This document shows positions 61,606 through 64,000 of a stretch of 64,000 nt of DNA, piece after piece. How positions within the stretch are numbered: position 1 is the first letter of the stretch; each line of letters starts with the position of its first letter. Both the position numbers and the translations under genes were made by a program. The notes under the pieces are model-generated. The model saw only the letters and a program-made list of their open reading frames with translations. It did no database searches and was not told the DNA's origin. The stretch is from positions 54,670-118,669 of the forward strand of contig JBBJNV010000011.1 in the NCBI GenBank assembly GCA_037721215.1. The letters are read 5' to 3'. Origin of the DNA: Gemmatimonadaceae bacterium (GTDB lineage Bacteria; Gemmatimonadota; Gemmatimonadetes; Gemmatimonadales; Gemmatimonadaceae).

Positions 61606-63558
61606 TCATTTTACCGTGATTTTCGCGAGGTACCTTACAGGCTGGCCTGCATGTGCGATCGAAAGCGTGTATGCGCCCGTCACTGTTGGAGTGAACTCGG
61701 TGTCGAAAGTTTCTCCGACATCGGCACGTAGTGAAGCTGGGACGACTTGCGCCGCACCTGCCGGAAGGTCAGCGCCGTCCTTGGCGCGCCGCCGCCAGGT
61801 TGCGACAGTCGAGTCGCGTCGGAGTGTCGCTACGAAAGCGACCGCAGGGCCGATGTTCACGAATCGCAAGCGGTGCGTCTTCCCGAGGGCGAATGGGAGG
61901 GGCGTCATCGCCTTACCGCCGTTGACGATAAGAGTACCGGGCGTCCCCGGCACCGACTCGCCGTCCCAACCTGCAACGAACAGGTGGTCCGTCGACGGGT
62001 CGTAACGTTGGCCTCGCTCCAATACGATAAGGGCTCCATAGAGCCCGGAAGTGAGTTGCTCAAGGTCGTTGAGATGCGTGTGGTAGATAAACGTCCCGGC
62101 GCGCGGCAGCGTCAACTGCGCGATAAACGAACCCTTCGGCGGAATCGCCGGGCTGAGCCGGGTGGGGTCGCCGCTGAATCCCGCGACCCCGTCAGAGTAA
62201 CTGTCGAGCTCGATGCCATGCCAGTGAATTGACGTCTCCTCGGCCAGCCGATTAACGACGCGAACGTCCGTTGGTTCACCGCGGCGCAGGATCAGCGGAC
62301 TGCCCGGAATCACCACCGAATCGTCGGCCGGTGGTTTGTTACCCTCCTGGAGCACGAAACTCAGCGCGCGGGGTGCAATTCCTCTGGGTTTTCCCTCATT
62401 GACAAAAAGATTCAGCTGGCGCGCGGGACCGCGTGAAGCGCCAACGAAGCCTGACGCCGGGCGAACGGAAACACCCATTACCAGCCCGGCCATGTGCTCC
62501 ATTGGCTTGGCACCGTGGGACGTGTGTAAATCCCGCGGCATCGAGGTAAGACGGGCCTCGTCCACAACATGGAAAACAGCGTGACAATGAAACAGCCAGT
62601 TGCCGGGCCGCTCGGGCGCCCACACCATCGACATAGTTTCGCCCGGAGCCAGCACTTCCGTGACCACGAGCCGCCGGTCGGCCGCTGCATACGTCGAATC
62701 CCGCAATAAACTGCCGCGGGAGTCTACCCGAAAATAGAATCCGTGCAGATGCATTGGATGGTTACGGGCGCTGCCGTTGAGGATACGCCATCTCACACTG
62801 TCGCCGGTTTGCGCGACAAGTCTCTCAGTGTGTGGCCATGCTTTCCCATTGATCGACAGCGCATTCCGAAAATCGTTCGCGCCTGGCGGATCGCTCCAGC
62901 CATTAATCACCATGATGCGGTCATTGGTATTCGCGTTCACCGAATCGATGATGAAAGCTCCGGCCAATTGTTCACGCTCTCCAATCCTGCGGCGATACTG
63001 AGGGTTAGGCCGCAACACGATGCGATCCATCCGGCCGAGTGTTGCGTAATACAGATAGGTACCTGTTTTCGCTGCGGCGAAAGTCACCGTGCGCGATTGT
63101 CCAGGAGCAAGCGACAGAGTATCGGTGGTGCCGGATTGCGGTGATCCCAGTCCGTAGATGTAAACAGTGGAATCGGCGAGCGAATTTCTGAGGGTCGCAA
63201 CAATGGTGGTTCCGATGGGAACCCGGATGAGCGGCGACGGGATCTGGGGCTTACCGCCTTCCTCGGCGAATGCGGCGACGTCTACCCAGGCACCATCCGA
63301 TGCCTCGGGGTACCAGCGTGCCATACCGATGACGAGACGGAGGTCGAGCTTGCCGTTGACGAGCTTACCAGCGGGAACGCGGTTGTCATTTGCGCTCACG
63401 GCGGCGACCGAGATATCCGTCGATCTACTTGAAGTGGAAATCTGCGGCACCGGCGTGCGACACGACACGGCAACAGCAGTTATGGCGAGTAAGGCAATCG
63501 CGAATTGCACATCCTTCGCGAATCGGCGAGGAGTGAGCAGTGATGGCATTTGCATCAT
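61606..63558 (-). CDS. four-domain multicopper oxidase, lipoprotein
   Basis: 650 residues from MMQMPSLLTP; lipobox AVSC (Cys33). Four cupredoxin domains are inferred. Domain 2 has the T1/T3 motifs HPMHLHG (267-273) and HCHAVFH (324-330). Domain 3 has HWHG (445-448) and HTH (493-495). Domain 1 has YIYG and YYA where HxHG and HxH would be, and domain 4 also lacks ligands. In ordinary three-domain enzymes the HWHG/HTH domain comes first and HPxHLHG/HCH last, so the functional order here is reversed. It oxidises a metal ion or phenolic substrate outside the cytoplasm; the substrate is unknown. Confidence 0.85.
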   Translation of the reverse strand: MMQMPSLLTPRRFAKDVQFAIALLAITAVAVSCRTPVPQISTSSRSTDISVAAVSANDNRVPAGKLVNGKLDLRLVIGMARWYPEASDGAWVDVAAFAEEGGKPQIPSPLIRVPIGTTIVATLRNSLADSTVYIYGLGSPQSGTTDTLSLAPGQSRTVTFAAAKTGTYLYYATLGRMDRIVLRPNPQYRRRIGEREQLAGAFIIDSVNANTNDRIMVINGWSDPPGANDFRNALSINGKAWPHTERLVAQTGDSVRWRILNGSARNHPMHLHGFYFRVDSRGSLLRDSTYAAADRRLVVTEVLAPGETMSMVWAPERPGNWLFHCHAVFHVVDEARLTSMPRDLHTSHGAKPMEHMAGLVMGVSVRPASGFVGASRGPARQLNLFVNEGKPRGIAPRALSFVLQEGNKPPADDSVVIPGSPLILRRGEPTDVRVVNRLAEETSIHWHGIELDSYSDGVAGFSGDPTRLSPAIPPKGSFIAQLTLPRAGTFIYHTHLNDLEQLTSGLYGALIVLERGQRYDPSTDHLFVAGWDGESVPGTPGTLIVNGGKAMTPLPFALGKTHRLRFVNIGPAVAFVATLRRDSTVATWRRRAKDGADLPAGAAQVVPASLRADVGETFDTEFTPTVTGAYTLSIAHAGQPVRYLAKITVK

Positions 63559-63835
63559 CAGTTGGGAGCCAGCCAAAGTGCGCAACCCTTGTAAAAATCG
63601 CAAGATAGATCAGCGAATCGCCACGCCTCGGATATCACGCCGCTGTATGACACTCCGGCGCTATGGCGATTGGAATCATTTTCAGTCGGCCGCGGCAGAC
63701 AGGGTCCGTGTGTTTCCTTGACCGTCGCCGCTATATGGCCCATGGTTCCCACAGGGAGATTGAAGTCCAGGGGCTGATGAACCGGCAGTGCAGGAGTTAG
63801 AAGTCGAGTGTCAAAAGTTTACATAAGCACGTCAA

Positions 63836-63867
63836 GCCATGAAGACGCGAAGCCATGAAGACGCGAA
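63836..63867. repeat. 16-bp tandem duplication at a gene start
   Basis: GCCATGAAGACGCGAA occurs twice in a row (63836-63851 and 63852-63867), followed by a degenerate third copy, GCCAGTGAAGAC. Each copy carries an ATG, and the two ATGs are in different frames because 16 is not a multiple of three. Confidence 0.9.
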
Positions 63868-64000
63868 GCCAGTGAAGACCGGGTTCAGCGGGTTGCCGAT
63901 CGACCTTCAGTATCCGCCCATGGAGGCGGCCACGAAGGGCGAGATCCCGGTCGGAGATGGCTGGCAGTATGAACCGAAGTGGGACGGCTTCAGGTGCCTT
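63839..64000 (+). CDS. ATP-dependent DNA ligase, 5' part (partial)
   Basis: The frame runs to the window edge and ends WQYEPKWDGFRCL. This is motif I of ATP-dependent DNA ligases (EPKWDGFR, Lys is the adenylation site), as in LigC/LigD-type enzymes. The start is unsettled: ATG at 63839 is in frame through the tandem repeat, while GTG at 63872 skips it and gives KTGFSGLPIDLQYPPMEA directly. About one tenth of the protein is visible. It may be a stand-alone ligase or part of a NHEJ set. Confidence 0.75.
   Translation, partial: MKTRSHEDAKPVKTGFSGLPIDLQYPPMEAATKGEIPVGDGWQYEPKWDGFRCL

Noticed and set aside
63558..63752. Small gene ending at the multicopper oxidase start
   Set aside because: The frame has no RBS and its composition gives no protein character; it only overlaps the oxidase ATG by chance.
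1..64000. CRISPR array or phage-defence island
   Set aside because: No regularly spaced repeats, cas genes, restriction-modification or retron-like genes were seen anywhere in the window.

Overview
This is a GC-rich chromosomal window from a Gram-negative (diderm) bacterium. Outer-membrane signatures include a PilQ secretin, a TonB-like protein, several lipobox lipoproteins and a beta-propeller lipoprotein. The gene content (a type IV pilus cluster, many secreted zinc peptidases, an AfsR-like ATPase regulator) and the style of the proteins fit the Gemmatimonadota best. That placement is an inference from content, not a database result. No tRNA, rRNA, CRISPR array or prophage was recognised. 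Most genes lie on the minus strand in tightly packed runs with 4-bp ATGA/GTGA overlaps.

Layout. 0-7.6 kb: secreted or envelope enzymes (PafA-like phosphatase, CotH-like protein, M2 peptidase, metzincin, TonB-domain protein, small secreted protein). 7.6-15.7 kb: a minus-strand run holding the Fo half of ATP synthase (atpZ-I-B-E-F-H), followed by a cupin, a sugar-phosphate nucleotidyltransferase, an MFS transporter, a methyltransferase and a D-aminoacylase-like lipoprotein. The F1 alpha, gamma, beta and epsilon genes are absent. 15.9-22 kb: a BsuPI-domain protein, a large AfsR-like regulator, and a membrane HD-GYP gene destroyed by a decayed IS3-family element and a frameshift. 22-29.4 kb: a conserved hypothetical protein, a sigma-54 activator with a degenerate receiver, mogA, gcvT, a zinc-ribbon membrane protein, an XRE/nucleotidyltransferase pair, and a gene-poor stretch with relics. 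29.4-43.1 kb: a housekeeping run (argF, hslU, hslV, xerC, trmFO, topA, smg-like, aroK, aroC). It is split by about 3.4 kb of accessory genes (hydrolase, broken molybdopterin oxidoreductase, cytochrome b). 43.2-53.2 kb: the type IV pilus locus pilA-(V/W/X-like)-pilMNOPQ plus a large propeller lipoprotein, with a strong sigma-54 promoter match ahead of pilA and terminators at both ends. 53.3-64 kb: a CorC/HlyC-type membrane protein, an esterase, three peptidases (M48, DUF5117-type, M20), infA, cspA with a long leader, a four-domain multicopper oxidase, and the start of an ATP-dependent DNA ligase.

The most noteworthy items are these. (i) A multicopper oxidase whose functional copper motifs lie in the two middle cupredoxin domains, while the first and last domains have lost theirs. 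(ii) The RpoN-type pilA promoter and the perfect hairpin after pilA. (iii) The nonsense-disrupted molybdopterin oxidoreductase, with a second short fragment of the same family 5.5 kb away. (iv) The doubly broken HD-GYP gene, preceded by a 34-codon ORF. (v) The topA-trmFO-xerC / hslV-hslU run split by accessory genes. No complete, clearly new multi-gene system was found. The best candidates for new biology are the pilus-linked propeller lipoprotein, the XRE/nucleotidyltransferase pair and the small ORF upstream of the HD-GYP remnant.
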